64,000 nt of DNA, taken from NCBI RefSeq assembly GCF_001428565.1, contig NZ_LMIA01000001.1:457612-521611 (forward strand), read 5' to 3'. The position numbers and the translations under genes are program-made. Each line of letters opens with the position of its first letter. The first letter of the stretch is position 1. Below the pieces are notes generated by a model. The model was not told where the DNA came from, ran no database searches, and saw only the letters and a list, made by a program, of their open reading frames with translations. Below, piece after piece: positions 16,637 to 24,388 of this stretch. The stretch comes from Nocardioides sp. Root190 (GTDB lineage: Bacteria > Actinomycetota > Actinomycetes > Propionibacteriales > Nocardioidaceae).

Positions 16637-17125
16637 CTACTGGACGATGATCGTGGCGGTCGCGCCGGAGATGTCCTCCTCGACGGAGTACCGGCCGGCG
16701 GCGTCGAAGCGGTAGTACTCCTTGAGCCCACCGCTGATGGTGACGCCGTCGAGCCCACCGACCTCGACGGCATAGGTGCCGCCGTCACCGGCGACGAACT
16801 CGACGGTCTGGCCGACGGAGACCGTCAGCTCGGACTGGTCGAACTCGCCGGACCCGAGCTGCTCCTCGCCGCCGCTGAAGGTCAGCGTGGCGTCGCCGGG
16901 GCCGTCGGTGAAGACCGGAGGTACGGCGGGTGCGTCGTCGCCGTCCGAGTCACCCGAGTCGTCCGAGTCACCCGAGTCACCCGAGTCGTCCGCGTCGTCC
17001 GGCGTCGGCGACGCGCTGCTGTCGTCGGCCGATCCACCCCCGCCGTCGGAGTCGTCACCGCACCCGGTCAGACCGAGGGTGAGGAGCAGGAGGGCAAGGA
17101 GCATCGATGCAGCAGCGCGGGTCAC
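16637..17125 (-). CDS. putative lipoprotein with Asp/Ser-rich linker and beta-sandwich-like domain
   Basis: A 162-residue predicted lipoprotein: signal peptide with lipobox LTGC (Cys22). A disordered Gly/Asp/Ser linker (residues 23-65) follows, encoded by an imperfect GAGTCACCC/GAGTCGTCC repeat. The C-terminal domain of about 90 residues is beta-rich (TLTFSGGEEQLGSGEF, LTVSVGQTVEFV, TISGGLKEYYRFDAAGRYSV). The VGQTVEF...AGRYSV layout resembles cupredoxin-like folds, but no Cys/His/Met copper ligands are visible. Function unknown. GTG 17125 follows a -10 hexamer by 6 bases. Confidence 0.75.
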   Translation of the reverse strand: MTRAAASMLLALLLLTLGLTGCGDDSDGGGGSADDSSASPTPDDADDSGDSGDSDDSGDSDGDDAPAVPPVFTDGPGDATLTFSGGEEQLGSGEFDQSELTVSVGQTVEFVAGDGGTYAVEVGGLDGVTISGGLKEYYRFDAAGRYSVEEDISGATATIIVQ

Positions 17126-17131
17126 CCCCGC

Positions 17132-17137
17132 AAACTA
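17132..17137 (-). promoter_or_regulatory. -10 element TAGTTT, leaderless lipoprotein gene promoter
   Basis: TAGTTT ends 6 bases before GTG 17125. Confidence 0.5.
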
Positions 17138-17176
17138 GCGCTCGACGGAGGGCGCCGCAGTAGGGATCCGATGTGT

Positions 17177-17953
17177 TCAGGCGCCGAAGCTCGCGGCACG
17201 CTTCTCCACGAACGCCGCCACACCCTCGCGACCGTCGGGCGATCCCGCGAGCTCGCGGATGGAGAGCGACTCCTTGCGCAGCGCGGTCTCCGGGGCCGGG
17301 GCCACCACGTCGCGGAGCAGGCGCTTCGCGGCGGCGTTGGCCGTGGCCGAGCCGGAGGACAGCGTCGCGACGACCTGGTCGACGGTTGCTGCGAGCTCGT
17401 CGGCGGGCACGACCCGGGCGACCAGACCAGCAGCGAGGGCCTCCTGGGCGGTGAGCAGGTCACCCAGGATCGCCAGGCGAAGCGCCCGGTGCAGGCCGAG
17501 CGTGTGCACGAGCAGCGAGCTTCCACCGTCCGGCGACAGACCGACCTTCGTGTAGGCGAGGCTGAACTTGGCCGAGTCCACGGCGATCACGATGTCGGCG
17601 ACAGCGGCGAGCGGGAAGCCCGCGCCGGCCGCCGTGCCCTGGACGACGCTGACCACGATCGCCTCGGAGCGCATCAGCTCGCTGACGACCCGGTGCAGCG
17701 ACTCCGCGAGGTCGTCGATGAAGACCTGGACGTCGTCGGCGCCTGCGAAGCCGCCGAGGTCGCCTCCCACCGAGAAGAAGCGGCCCTCGGCCGCGAGCAC
17801 GATCACCCGGGCGGCGTCACGGTGCGCGGCGCGTACGGCGGTGTGCAGCTGCGCGACGGACTCGTGGTGCACCGGGTTGCCCCGGTCGCCGTTGGCCAAG
17901 GTGATCCGGGCGACCCCGGCGTCGTACTCGTAGCGGACGAACTGCTCAGACAT
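17177..17953 (-). CDS. enoyl-CoA hydratase/isomerase
   Basis: Crotonase-superfamily protein of 258 aa, hydrating or isomerising 2-enoyl-CoA in beta-oxidation. Oxyanion-hole segments are FFSVGGDLGGF (about residues 59-69) and GTAAGAGFPLA (about 106-116). The second catalytic-Glu position of true hydratases is not obvious: KVGLSPDGGSS carries Asp where hydratases often have Glu. Another crotonase activity is therefore possible. The start ATG 17953 has an AAGGA Shine-Dalgarno. It lies 23 bases downstream of the acyl-CoA dehydrogenase gene and probably shares its transcript. Confidence 0.87.
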   Translation of the reverse strand: MSEQFVRYEYDAGVARITLANGDRGNPVHHESVAQLHTAVRAAHRDAARVIVLAAEGRFFSVGGDLGGFAGADDVQVFIDDLAESLHRVVSELMRSEAIVVSVVQGTAAGAGFPLAAVADIVIAVDSAKFSLAYTKVGLSPDGGSSLLVHTLGLHRALRLAILGDLLTAQEALAAGLVARVVPADELAATVDQVVATLSSGSATANAAAKRLLRDVVAPAPETALRKESLSIRELAGSPDGREGVAAFVEKRAASFGA

Positions 17954-17976
17954 GTGGATCCTTCGGGTCGAACGGG

Positions 17977-19242
17977 TCAGCGGAACTGGTCGTGCAGGGA
18001 CGGGGGCAGCTCGAAGAGCGGGTCGCGGGTCAGCTCGGCGCGGCCCAGCGTGGTCAGGTGCGCCTCGTCAGGCCCGTCGAAGAGCCGCATCGCACGGTGC
18101 CAGCCGTACAGCGCCGCGAGCGGCGTCGCGTCGCTGACACCGGCGGCGCCGTGGAGCTGGATGGACCGGTCGATCACGGACAGGACGGCCCGCGGTACGG
18201 CGACCTTGGCGGCCGCGATGAGGTGCCGGGCGGCCTTGTTGCCCTCGGCGTCGACCGTGTACGCCGCCCGGTGGCACAGCGCGCGCGCCTGCTCCAGCTC
18301 GATGCGCGACTCCGCGATCTTCTCCCTCACGGCCGACTGCTCGGCGAGCAGGCCACCGAAGGCGGTGCGCGTCTTGGCCCGCTCGACCATCATCGCCAGC
18401 GCCCGCTCCCCCGCACCCAGCGCGCGCATGACGTGGTGGATGCGCCCCGGGCCGAGTCGCGCCTGGGCTGCTGCGAAGCCGCCGCCCTCCTCGCCGAGCA
18501 GGTTGGCGAGCGGGATCCGGACGTCGGTGAACTCGATGACGCAGTGACCGTGCTGGTCCTGGTGGCCGAAGACCGGGTAGGACCGCTTGATCTCGACGCC
18601 TGGAGTGTCGGCCGGGACGATCACCATCGACTGCTGGCGGTGGGTCGCCGCCGTGGGATCGGTCTTGCCCATCACGATCAGGACCTTGCAGCGCGGGTCG
18701 GCAGCACCGGTGATCCACCACTTGCGGCCGTTGATGACGTACTCGTCGCCGTCGCGCTCGATGCGGGTCTCGATGTTGGTCGCGTCGGAGGAGGCCACGG
18801 CGGGCTCCGTCATCGCGAACGCGGACCGGATCCGGCCCTCCAGGAGGGGCTCCAGCCACTCCGCCTGCTGCGCCTCGGTGCCGACCAGGTGGAGCAGCTC
18901 CATGTTGCCGGTGTCGGGGGCGGCGCAGTTGGTGGCCTCCGGGGCGATCTCGAGGCTCCAGCCGGTGAGCTCGGCGATCGGGGCGTACTCCAGCTGGGTG
19001 AGCCCGGAGTCGTGCGGCAGGAAGAGGTTCCACAGGCCGCGCTCACGGGCCTTGACCTTGAGCTCCTCGACGACCGGTGGGACCGAGTGGTCGTCGTGGC
19101 CGCGCTCCTGTCGGAACCTGGCGTAGGACTCCTCGGCAGGGAACACCTCGGTGGCGAGGAAGTCCTTCATCTCCTCGAACAGGGCCACGGCCCTGTCACT
19201 GGGAGCGGGAAAGGCGGGGTACATCGCGGAGGACCCGGTCAT
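17977..19242 (-). CDS. acyl-CoA dehydrogenase
   Basis: FAD-dependent acyl-CoA dehydrogenase of about 421 aa, catalysing alpha,beta-desaturation of an acyl-CoA. Features: FAMTEPAVASSDATNIET (FAD/substrate motif), RKWWITGAADPRCK, and the C-terminal QLHGAAGVSDATPLAALYGW region in the place of the usual QxxGGxG motif. The HGAAGVSD variant is typical of the ACAD10/11-like group acting on branched or long chains. I prefer ATG 19242 (GATAGT 6 bases upstream resembles a -10); a GTG at 19260 would add six residues. It forms an operon with the enoyl-CoA hydratase gene. Confidence 0.88.
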   Translation of the reverse strand: MTGSSAMYPAFPAPSDRAVALFEEMKDFLATEVFPAEESYARFRQERGHDDHSVPPVVEELKVKARERGLWNLFLPHDSGLTQLEYAPIAELTGWSLEIAPEATNCAAPDTGNMELLHLVGTEAQQAEWLEPLLEGRIRSAFAMTEPAVASSDATNIETRIERDGDEYVINGRKWWITGAADPRCKVLIVMGKTDPTAATHRQQSMVIVPADTPGVEIKRSYPVFGHQDQHGHCVIEFTDVRIPLANLLGEEGGGFAAAQARLGPGRIHHVMRALGAGERALAMMVERAKTRTAFGGLLAEQSAVREKIAESRIELEQARALCHRAAYTVDAEGNKAARHLIAAAKVAVPRAVLSVIDRSIQLHGAAGVSDATPLAALYGWHRAMRLFDGPDEAHLTTLGRAELTRDPLFELPPSLHDQFR

Positions 19243-19315
19243 GGGACCACTATCGCGCACCGGGGGTGCGGCCGCGGCGGCGGTCCGCGGCGGGTGTCCG
19301 AATCCCCCTGCAGTG

Positions 19316-20500
19316 CTACGCAGCGCAGTCGCCGGTGTCGACCTCGGAGCCGTCGGTGCCGGCGGCGGTGCCCCGGCGGGCGCTGTCGCCGACCTGCTTG
19401 GCGGTCAACGCGTAGCCGGTCTCCGGGTCGGTGACCGAGGCGGCGAACACGACGCCGGCGACCTTGCCCTGCGGGGTGATGATCGGTCCGCCGGAGTTGC
19501 CGGGTCGGACCAGGCCGCGCAGGGAGAAGACCTCGCGTACGACGGTGCCGGAGCCGTAGATGTCCGGTGAGCGCAGGTTCTGCATGGCGCGGATGCGGCC
19601 GGTCTGCACGTCGAACGGACCGTCCTGCGGGTAGCCGACGATGGCGACCGGATCCTCTGCTCCCGACTCCTTGTCGAAGGCCAGGACGGGGACGTCACCG
19701 GTGTCCAGGGCGAGGACGGCGATGTCGAGCTCACGGTCGTAGAGCACGACCCGCGCGAGCTCGGTTCCGCCACCGATGCTGACCTCGGGGTCGTCGACGC
19801 CTGCCACCACGTGGGCGTTGGTCATCACGCGGTCCTCGGCGAAGACGAAGCCGGTGCCCTCGACCCCACGGCCGCACTGGTTGGCCCCGCGGATCTTGAC
19901 CACGCTCGGACGCACCTTGCGGATCGCGGCGGACTTCGGGAGCTCGGACGGGCCGGGCTCGACCTCGACGATCTGCTCGGGCGCGAAGGGCTCGAGGTAA
20001 CGCGGGAAGAACCCCGTGCCGACGACGTTGTTGAAGGCCTGGAGCGCGTTCGGCGCCGAGGAGGGCAGCGCGTCGTTGACCTTGGCGAGGACGGCCGAGC
20101 TGCGCACGAGGGAGGTGACCGAGCCGATCCGCGTGCCGCTGATCGCCACACCCAGTGCCCACGCGACGAGCAGGACGGCGAGCGCGCTCAGCAGGGCGCC
20201 ACCGATGGCGTCGAGGGCCCTTGCGGGCTGCCAGGTGATGCGCTCACGGACCCGCGCGCCGGCGTACTGCAGCAGGGCCTGGCCCAGGGACGCGCACAGG
20301 ATGACGACGAAGAGGGCGCCCAGGGAGACCGCGAGCGACGGGTCGAGGCTGCCCAGCAGCACCGGCGCGAGGAAGATGCCGCCGAGCCCGCCGAGGAGCA
20401 GCCCGATCGTCGCGAAGGCCCCGGTGACGAACCCCTGCCAGTAGCCCGAGAGGGCGTAGGCCAGCACGAGGAGGACGAGCAGCCAGTCGAGGACGTTCAC
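19316..20500 (-). CDS. marP: MarP-like membrane serine protease (CvpA plus trypsin-like domain)
   Basis: Periplasmic protease anchored by an N-terminal CvpA-like domain with four membrane helices (residues 4-125). The trypsin-like domain follows, with triad His230 (MTNAHVVAG), Asp259 (RELDIAVLAL) and Ser336 (RPGNSGGPII). Mycobacterial MarP, from memory, has the same spacing, gives acid resistance and is stabilised by a disulfide; here Cys209 and Cys392 are well placed to form it. The GTG start overlaps the NUDIX stop (GTGA). It is the last gene of the nth-tlpA-nudix-marP operon, matching Rv3674c-Rv3671c order. Confidence 0.9.
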   Translation of the reverse strand: MNVLDWLLVLLVLAYALSGYWQGFVTGAFATIGLLLGGLGGIFLAPVLLGSLDPSLAVSLGALFVVILCASLGQALLQYAGARVRERITWQPARALDAIGGALLSALAVLLVAWALGVAISGTRIGSVTSLVRSSAVLAKVNDALPSSAPNALQAFNNVVGTGFFPRYLEPFAPEQIVEVEPGPSELPKSAAIRKVRPSVVKIRGANQCGRGVEGTGFVFAEDRVMTNAHVVAGVDDPEVSIGGGTELARVVLYDRELDIAVLALDTGDVPVLAFDKESGAEDPVAIVGYPQDGPFDVQTGRIRAMQNLRSPDIYGSGTVVREVFSLRGLVRPGNSGGPIITPQGKVAGVVFAASVTDPETGYALTAKQVGDSARRGTAAGTDGSEVDTGDCAA

Positions 20501-21267
20501 GCGTCACGCCCGGACGCTGCCGCCTCGTTGGGTTCCAGGAGATCCATGCCGTCGTCCCCCGCCTGCCGGTCCGTGCGGGCGGTCCGCTGGACGTACTCGG
20601 CGAGCATGTAGTCGGGGAGATCATGCACCGGCGGGTCCTCCACTGGTGGGAGCCACCCGAGGAAGTCGAAGAATCGGGTCAGGATCCCCCCGGTGAAGCC
20701 CCACAGGATCACGTCCTTGTCCGGGCCGATCAGGAAGCCGGGGCCGTTCCAGCCACCCGGATGGCGCACCTGGACGCGGTGCTCCGCGGCGAAGAGCTCC
20801 TCGAGGGTGACCCGGTGGATGGCGTGCACCTCGTCGGGCGAGGCGACCCGGATCGGACCCGGGTCACGCCACCAGCCCAGCACCGGCGTCACCGCGAAGT
20901 TGGACGGCGGCAACCACAGCTCGGGCAGCGTGCCGATGACCTCGACCCCGGCGGGATCGACGCCGATCTCCTCCTCCGCCTCCCGCAGGGCCGCCTCGAC
21001 CGGGGTCTCCCCCGGGTCGATCGATCCGCCCGGGAAGGAGACCTGGCCGGGGTGGGAGCGCATGTCGTGGGCGCGCTCGGTCAGCAGGACGTCGTGGTCG
21101 CCGAACAGCATGAGGACGGCGCCGCGGCGCACCGGCCGGCCCTTGGGCGGCAGGAAGGCGGTCAGGTCGTGCCCACTGATCGAGCGGGCGCCGTCGACGA
21201 CGGGCACGAGCCAGTCGGGCAGGCCGTCGGGCAGGTGGTCCGACAACCCCGGGGACAGGTCGTTCAC
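20497..21267 (-). CDS. NUDIX hydrolase, CoA pyrophosphatase-like
   Basis: A 256-residue NUDIX hydrolase. The Nudix box GGSIDPGETPVEAALREAEEEIGV (about residues 80-103) is intact, with the REAEEEIG metal-binding core. LLTERAHDMRSHPGQVSFPGG before it matches the NUDT7/NudL CoA-diphosphatase signature (the SHPGQVSFPGG segment), so hydrolysis of CoA or acyl-CoA is likely. GTGA overlaps join it to the thioredoxin-like gene upstream and marP downstream. It corresponds by position to Rv3672c. Confidence 0.87.
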   Translation of the reverse strand: MNDLSPGLSDHLPDGLPDWLVPVVDGARSISGHDLTAFLPPKGRPVRRGAVLMLFGDHDVLLTERAHDMRSHPGQVSFPGGSIDPGETPVEAALREAEEEIGVDPAGVEVIGTLPELWLPPSNFAVTPVLGWWRDPGPIRVASPDEVHAIHRVTLEELFAAEHRVQVRHPGGWNGPGFLIGPDKDVILWGFTGGILTRFFDFLGWLPPVEDPPVHDLPDYMLAEYVQRTARTDRQAGDDGMDLLEPNEAAASGRDA

Positions 21268-21878
21268 GACGCCTCCCCTGGAGCGGGCAGGTCGAGGTCG
21301 AGGAGCTCCTCGGACATCGTCACGATCTCCTCCAGCGAGTCGATCCCTCCGGGCTTCTGCTCGACCGACCCATCGGCCTTGACGAACACGAAGACGGGCA
21401 ACCCGGTGATGACGAGGTCGCTGCCCTGCAACGCACCGCAGGCGTCAGCAGCCGAGGGATAGGTGACACCCTTCAGCCGCGCGAAGTCGATCGCTGCGCC
21501 GGGGTAGGTGTCCTGGAAGTTCACGCCGATCAGGCTCACCTGCTTGGCGTACTGCTCGTGGAACTGCTGCAGGACCGGCATCTCCTCCCGGCACGGCCCA
21601 CAGGTCGTCGACCAGAAGTTGATGACGGCCGGTCCCTGCACCTGGGACAGCGACATCGACTCGGTGCTGCCGAGACAGTGCAGCGAGATGTCGGGGAGCT
21701 CTGCGGAGGCGTCGACCAGCGGGAGGTCGGTGCAGTCGGCGATCCCGGCCGCTTCCCGGTCCCGGACGAGATCGGGGGTGTCGACCTCGACCTTGCAGGA
21801 CAGCGCGGGCGCCGTCGCATCGCACGAGGTGAGCAGGACGGTGATCGCAGCGAGGCCGGCGGCCCGCACTCCGCGCAT
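21264..21878 (-). CDS. TlpA/ResA-like thioredoxin-fold lipoprotein
   Basis: A membrane-tethered thiol-disulfide oxidoreductase, 204 aa. The lipobox LTSC gives lipid-modified Cys19, and the thioredoxin active site is C93-G-P-C96 in NFWSTTCGPCREEMP. The AlkC/TlpA-type fold continues through GVNFQDTYPGAAIDF and GLPVFVFVKADG (cis-Pro region). Its role is probably reduction or oxidation of exported proteins. The start ATG 21878 overlaps the nth stop (TGATG). It is the positional counterpart of Rv3673c. Confidence 0.88.
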   Translation of the reverse strand: MRGVRAAGLAAITVLLTSCDATAPALSCKVEVDTPDLVRDREAAGIADCTDLPLVDASAELPDISLHCLGSTESMSLSQVQGPAVINFWSTTCGPCREEMPVLQQFHEQYAKQVSLIGVNFQDTYPGAAIDFARLKGVTYPSAADACGALQGSDLVITGLPVFVFVKADGSVEQKPGGIDSLEEIVTMSEELLDLDLPAPGEAS

Positions 21879-22606
21879 CAGTTGGGTCCCTCGGTCCGCA
21901 CCAGCTTCTCGGCCTCGACGGCGTCCGTCGGACCGGTGCCGTACGACGGGCACCAGCGCGCGACCGGACAGGCGCCGCACGCGGGCTTCTTGGCGTGGCA
22001 GCGCCGGCGGCCGTGCCAGATCACGTGGTGGGAGAGCATCGTCCAGTCCTGCCGGGGGAACAGCGCCCCGATGGCGTGCTCGACCTTGACCGGGTCGGTC
22101 TCCTCGGTCCAGCCCATTCGGCGCACGAGGCGGCCGAAGTGGGTGTCGACGGTGATGCCGGGCAGGTCGAAGGCGTTGCCGAGCACGACGTTGGCCGTCT
22201 TGCGGCCCACGCCGGGCAGCGTGACGAGGTCCTCGAGGCGACCGGGCACCTGGCCGTCGTAGCGCTCGACGAGAGCGGCGCTCAGCTTCAGCAGCGACTC
22301 GGTCTTGGCCCGGAAGAAGCCGAGCGGCCCCACGATCTGCTCGAGGTGGGCGCGATCGGCCGCCGCCATCGACGGCGGGTCGGGATAGGCCGCGAACAGC
22401 GTCGGACGCACCAGGTTGACCCGCTTGTCGGTGGTCTGCGCGGACAGCACGGTCACGACCAGGCACTGGAACGCGTCGTCGAAGTCGAGCTCGGCCTTGG
22501 CGTCCGGATAGGTCTCGGCGAGCACCCGATTGATCTTGCGGGCCCGCCTGACCAACTGCGTCGGGGTCTCCTCGTCGACCTCGATGGTCTGCCTGATCTC
22601 CCGCAC
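21878..22606 (-). CDS. nth: endonuclease III
   Basis: DNA glycosylase/AP lyase of base-excision repair, removing oxidised pyrimidines; 242 aa. The helix-hairpin-helix LPGVGRKTA includes catalytic Lys136, the catalytic Asp is D154 (ITVDTHFGRL), and the 4Fe-4S cluster ligands are Cys203, Cys210, Cys213 and Cys219 (C-x6-C-x2-C-x5-C). GTG 22606 lies 6 bases after a -10 hexamer. It leads the nth-tlpA-nudix-marP operon and is divergent from crp, as in mycobacteria. Confidence 0.96.
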   Translation of the reverse strand: MREIRQTIEVDEETPTQLVRRARKINRVLAETYPDAKAELDFDDAFQCLVVTVLSAQTTDKRVNLVRPTLFAAYPDPPSMAAADRAHLEQIVGPLGFFRAKTESLLKLSAALVERYDGQVPGRLEDLVTLPGVGRKTANVVLGNAFDLPGITVDTHFGRLVRRMGWTEETDPVKVEHAIGALFPRQDWTMLSHHVIWHGRRRCHAKKPACGACPVARWCPSYGTGPTDAVEAEKLVRTEGPN

Positions 22607-22612
22607 GGGGTC

Positions 22613-22618
22613 AGCCTA
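22613..22618 (-). promoter_or_regulatory. -10 element TAGGCT, leaderless nth operon promoter
   Basis: TAGGCT ends 6 bases before GTG 22606. The divergent region on to 22764 holds the crp leader, with a possible crp -10 TAGGAT at 22680-22685 and a short dyad GTGAGATCAC at 22661-22670. Confidence 0.5.
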
Positions 22619-22764
22619 CGGGGGAGCATCGACAGTCCACGGCCGCGCGTTGCGTTAGGTGTGAGATCACCCACTGGCTAGGATGCCTGCCGAGCGTGTC
22701 GTGTCCTCCAATCCCGTCCCGGGGGCGGTCGCGACGCTGATGCAACAACCGACTTGGAGGAAGC

Positions 22765-23442
22765 GTGGACAACGACGTACTCCGTCAGGCGCCACTGTTC
22801 AGTGCCCTCGACGACGAGGCCATGGCAGCGCTGCGCACGTCGCTGGCCACCACGCGGCTGCGCCGCGGTGAGGTGCTGTTCCACGAGGGCGACAGCGGCG
22901 ACAAGCTGTACGTCGTCCTCGAGGGCAAGGTGAAGCTCGGCCGCACCTCCTCGGACGGCCGCGAGAACCTCTTGGCGATCATGGGCCCCGGACAGATGTT
23001 CGGCGAGCTCTCCCTGTTCGACCCGGGCCCGCGCTCGGCGACCGTCACTGCCGTGACCGACGCCGAGTTCGCGTCGCTTTCGCACGAGGACCTGCTGCGC
23101 TGGCTCGAGGGACGCCCGATGGTGGCCCGCGGTCTGCTGACCCAGCTGGCCGGTCGGCTCCGCAAGGCCAACGACGTGGTCGCCGACCTGGTGTTCTCCG
23201 ACGTCCCCGGACGCGTGGCCAAGGCGCTGCTCGACCTCGCCGAGCGGTTCGGCCGCACCGCCGACGACGGCGTCCACGTGCACCACGACCTCACCCAGGA
23301 GGAGCTCGCCCAGCTGGTCGGCGCCTCCCGCGAGACGGTCAACAAGGCACTGGCCGACTTCGCGTCGCGTGGCTGGCTGCGCCTGGAGCCCCGCTCGGTC
23401 GTGATCCTCGACATGGAGCGGATGGGCCGCCGCGCCCGCTGA
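22765..23442 (+). CDS. crp: CRP/FNR family cAMP-responsive transcription factor
   Basis: A 225-residue global regulator of the CRP/GlxR type. The N-terminal cyclic-nucleotide domain (about 10-125) contains the phosphate-binding cassette FGELSLFDPGPRSATV. The C-terminal winged helix (about 150-215) contains LTQEELAQLVGASRETVNKA, the GlxR/CRP recognition helix. It binds cAMP and activates or represses carbon and respiration genes. The start GTG 22765 has GGAGG at 22756-22760. Gene order nth/crp matches Rv3674c/Rv3676. The long leader (about 80 bases) contrasts with the leaderless genes around it. Confidence 0.93.
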   Translation: MDNDVLRQAPLFSALDDEAMAALRTSLATTRLRRGEVLFHEGDSGDKLYVVLEGKVKLGRTSSDGRENLLAIMGPGQMFGELSLFDPGPRSATVTAVTDAEFASLSHEDLLRWLEGRPMVARGLLTQLAGRLRKANDVVADLVFSDVPGRVAKALLDLAERFGRTADDGVHVHHDLTQEELAQLVGASRETVNKALADFASRGWLRLEPRSVVILDMERMGRRAR

Positions 23443-23446
23443 TCCC

Positions 23447-23471
23447 ACGCACCACCCGACGACGGGTGCGT
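23447..23471. terminator. GC-rich hairpin between convergent crp and XRE genes
   Basis: CACCCG and CGGGTG (23453-23458 and 23463-23468) form a tight hairpin with an ACGA tetraloop, starting about ten bases after the crp stop. An alternative 7-bp pairing ACGCACC/GGTGCGT uses 23447-23453 and 23465-23471. Probably a bidirectional terminator. Confidence 0.5.
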
Positions 23472-23481
23472 CCGTCACCGC

Positions 23482-24279
23482 TCACGCGGTGGCCGGCGCA
23501 CCCGTCGTTGCGTCGGGGCCCGCTGCTGCCTGGAGGTAGGCCCGGGTGGCGTCGTCGGCGGGGTAGAACGCCTCGATGGCGAGCTCGGAGAGGGTGACCT
23601 CCCGGGGCGTGCCGAACACCGTGGTCGTCGTGATGCAGGACAGGACCGCGCCGTCGGGCATCCGCAGCTGCAGCGGCACCACGAGCGCAGCGGACTGCAC
23701 CGGCTCGACACCGTCGCCGACGACCTCCGCGAGGAGCGCGCGGGTCGCCTCGTCGCCGGTCGCGTCGTGCTCGCGACGAAGGCGTTCGGCGAGATGGGCC
23801 CGCCATTCGGCCAGGTTGAGGATCCGCGGAGCCAGGGCGCGCGGGTGGACCGAGAGCCGGATGACGTTGATCGGGGGCTCCAGCAGGTCCTCGTCGATGC
23901 CCGCCATGAAGGCGTAGGCGGCGTCATTGGCGGCGACCAGGTCCCAGTGGCGGTCCACGACGAGGGCCGGGTAGGGATGGTGCCCGCGCAGGATGGTCTC
24001 CAGGGCGGCGTTCGCCTCGGCCATCGGCGGATCGCTCAACTGGTGCTCGGGATGCGCCGGGGCGTGGCCCGCGGCGAGCAGCAGCTGGTTCTGCTCCCGC
24101 AGCGGCACCTCCAGGTGGTCGCACAGGCGCATCACCATGGTGCTGGTGGGCCGGGAGCGACCTGTCTCGATCCAGCTCAGGTGCCGCGTCGAGACGTCGG
24201 CGCGGCCGGCCAGCTCGAGCTGGGAGAGGTGGCGGCGCTGTCGCCACTCGCGGATCAGGACTCCGGCGGTCGTGTTCAC
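23482..24279 (-). CDS. XRE-family regulator with MmyB-like ligand-binding domain
   Basis: A 265-residue transcription factor. An N-terminal helix-turn-helix (LIREWRQRRHLSQLELAGRA through STRHLSWIETGRSRP, about residues 7-45) is followed by the MmyB-like domain (LVVDRHWDLVAANDAAYAFM), which in relatives binds fatty acids. GTG 24279 is chosen because the -10 TAGTTT at 24287-24292 overlaps a possible TTG start at 24288 and lies 7 bases from 24279. This gene is absent from the mycobacterial version of this neighbourhood that I recall, so it is accessory. It is not clearly tied to the surface protein gene beside it. Confidence 0.83.
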   Translation of the reverse strand: MNTTAGVLIREWRQRRHLSQLELAGRADVSTRHLSWIETGRSRPTSTMVMRLCDHLEVPLREQNQLLLAAGHAPAHPEHQLSDPPMAEANAALETILRGHHPYPALVVDRHWDLVAANDAAYAFMAGIDEDLLEPPINVIRLSVHPRALAPRILNLAEWRAHLAERLRREHDATGDEATRALLAEVVGDGVEPVQSAALVVPLQLRMPDGAVLSCITTTTVFGTPREVTLSELAIEAFYPADDATRAYLQAAAGPDATTGAPATA

Positions 24280-24286
24280 GTTGGCC

Positions 24287-24292
24287 AAACTA
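24287..24292 (-). promoter_or_regulatory. -10 element TAGTTT, leaderless XRE gene promoter
   Basis: TAGTTT ends 7 bases before GTG 24279 and decides the start of that gene. Confidence 0.5.
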
Positions 24293-24304
24293 GCGATGGA
24301 AGCA

Positions 24305-24341
24305 CCGCAGGGACATGACCTCCGAGGTCATGTCCCTGCGG
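24305..24341 (-). terminator. perfect 17-bp-arm hairpin downstream of surface protein gene
   Basis: Arms 24305-24321 and 24325-24341 are perfectly complementary around a 3-base loop; the core is GGGACATGACCT. It lies 48 bases past the surface protein stop. Smaller hairpins (CTCGCT/AGCGAG and GCAGTG/CACTGC) fill the gap from 24344 to 24372. It also sits just upstream of the XRE promoter, so it could act as an operator as well. Confidence 0.65.
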
Positions 24342-24388
24342 CCCTCGCTCAGAGCGAGTGCAGTGCCACTGCGTGGAACCTGGTGGGG

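Noticed and set aside
22661..22670. GTGAGATCAC as a CRP autoregulatory site in front of crp
   Set aside because: CRP/GlxR sites need TGTGA and TCACA spaced by six bases; here only two bases separate the half-sites, so it is at best a coincidental dyad.
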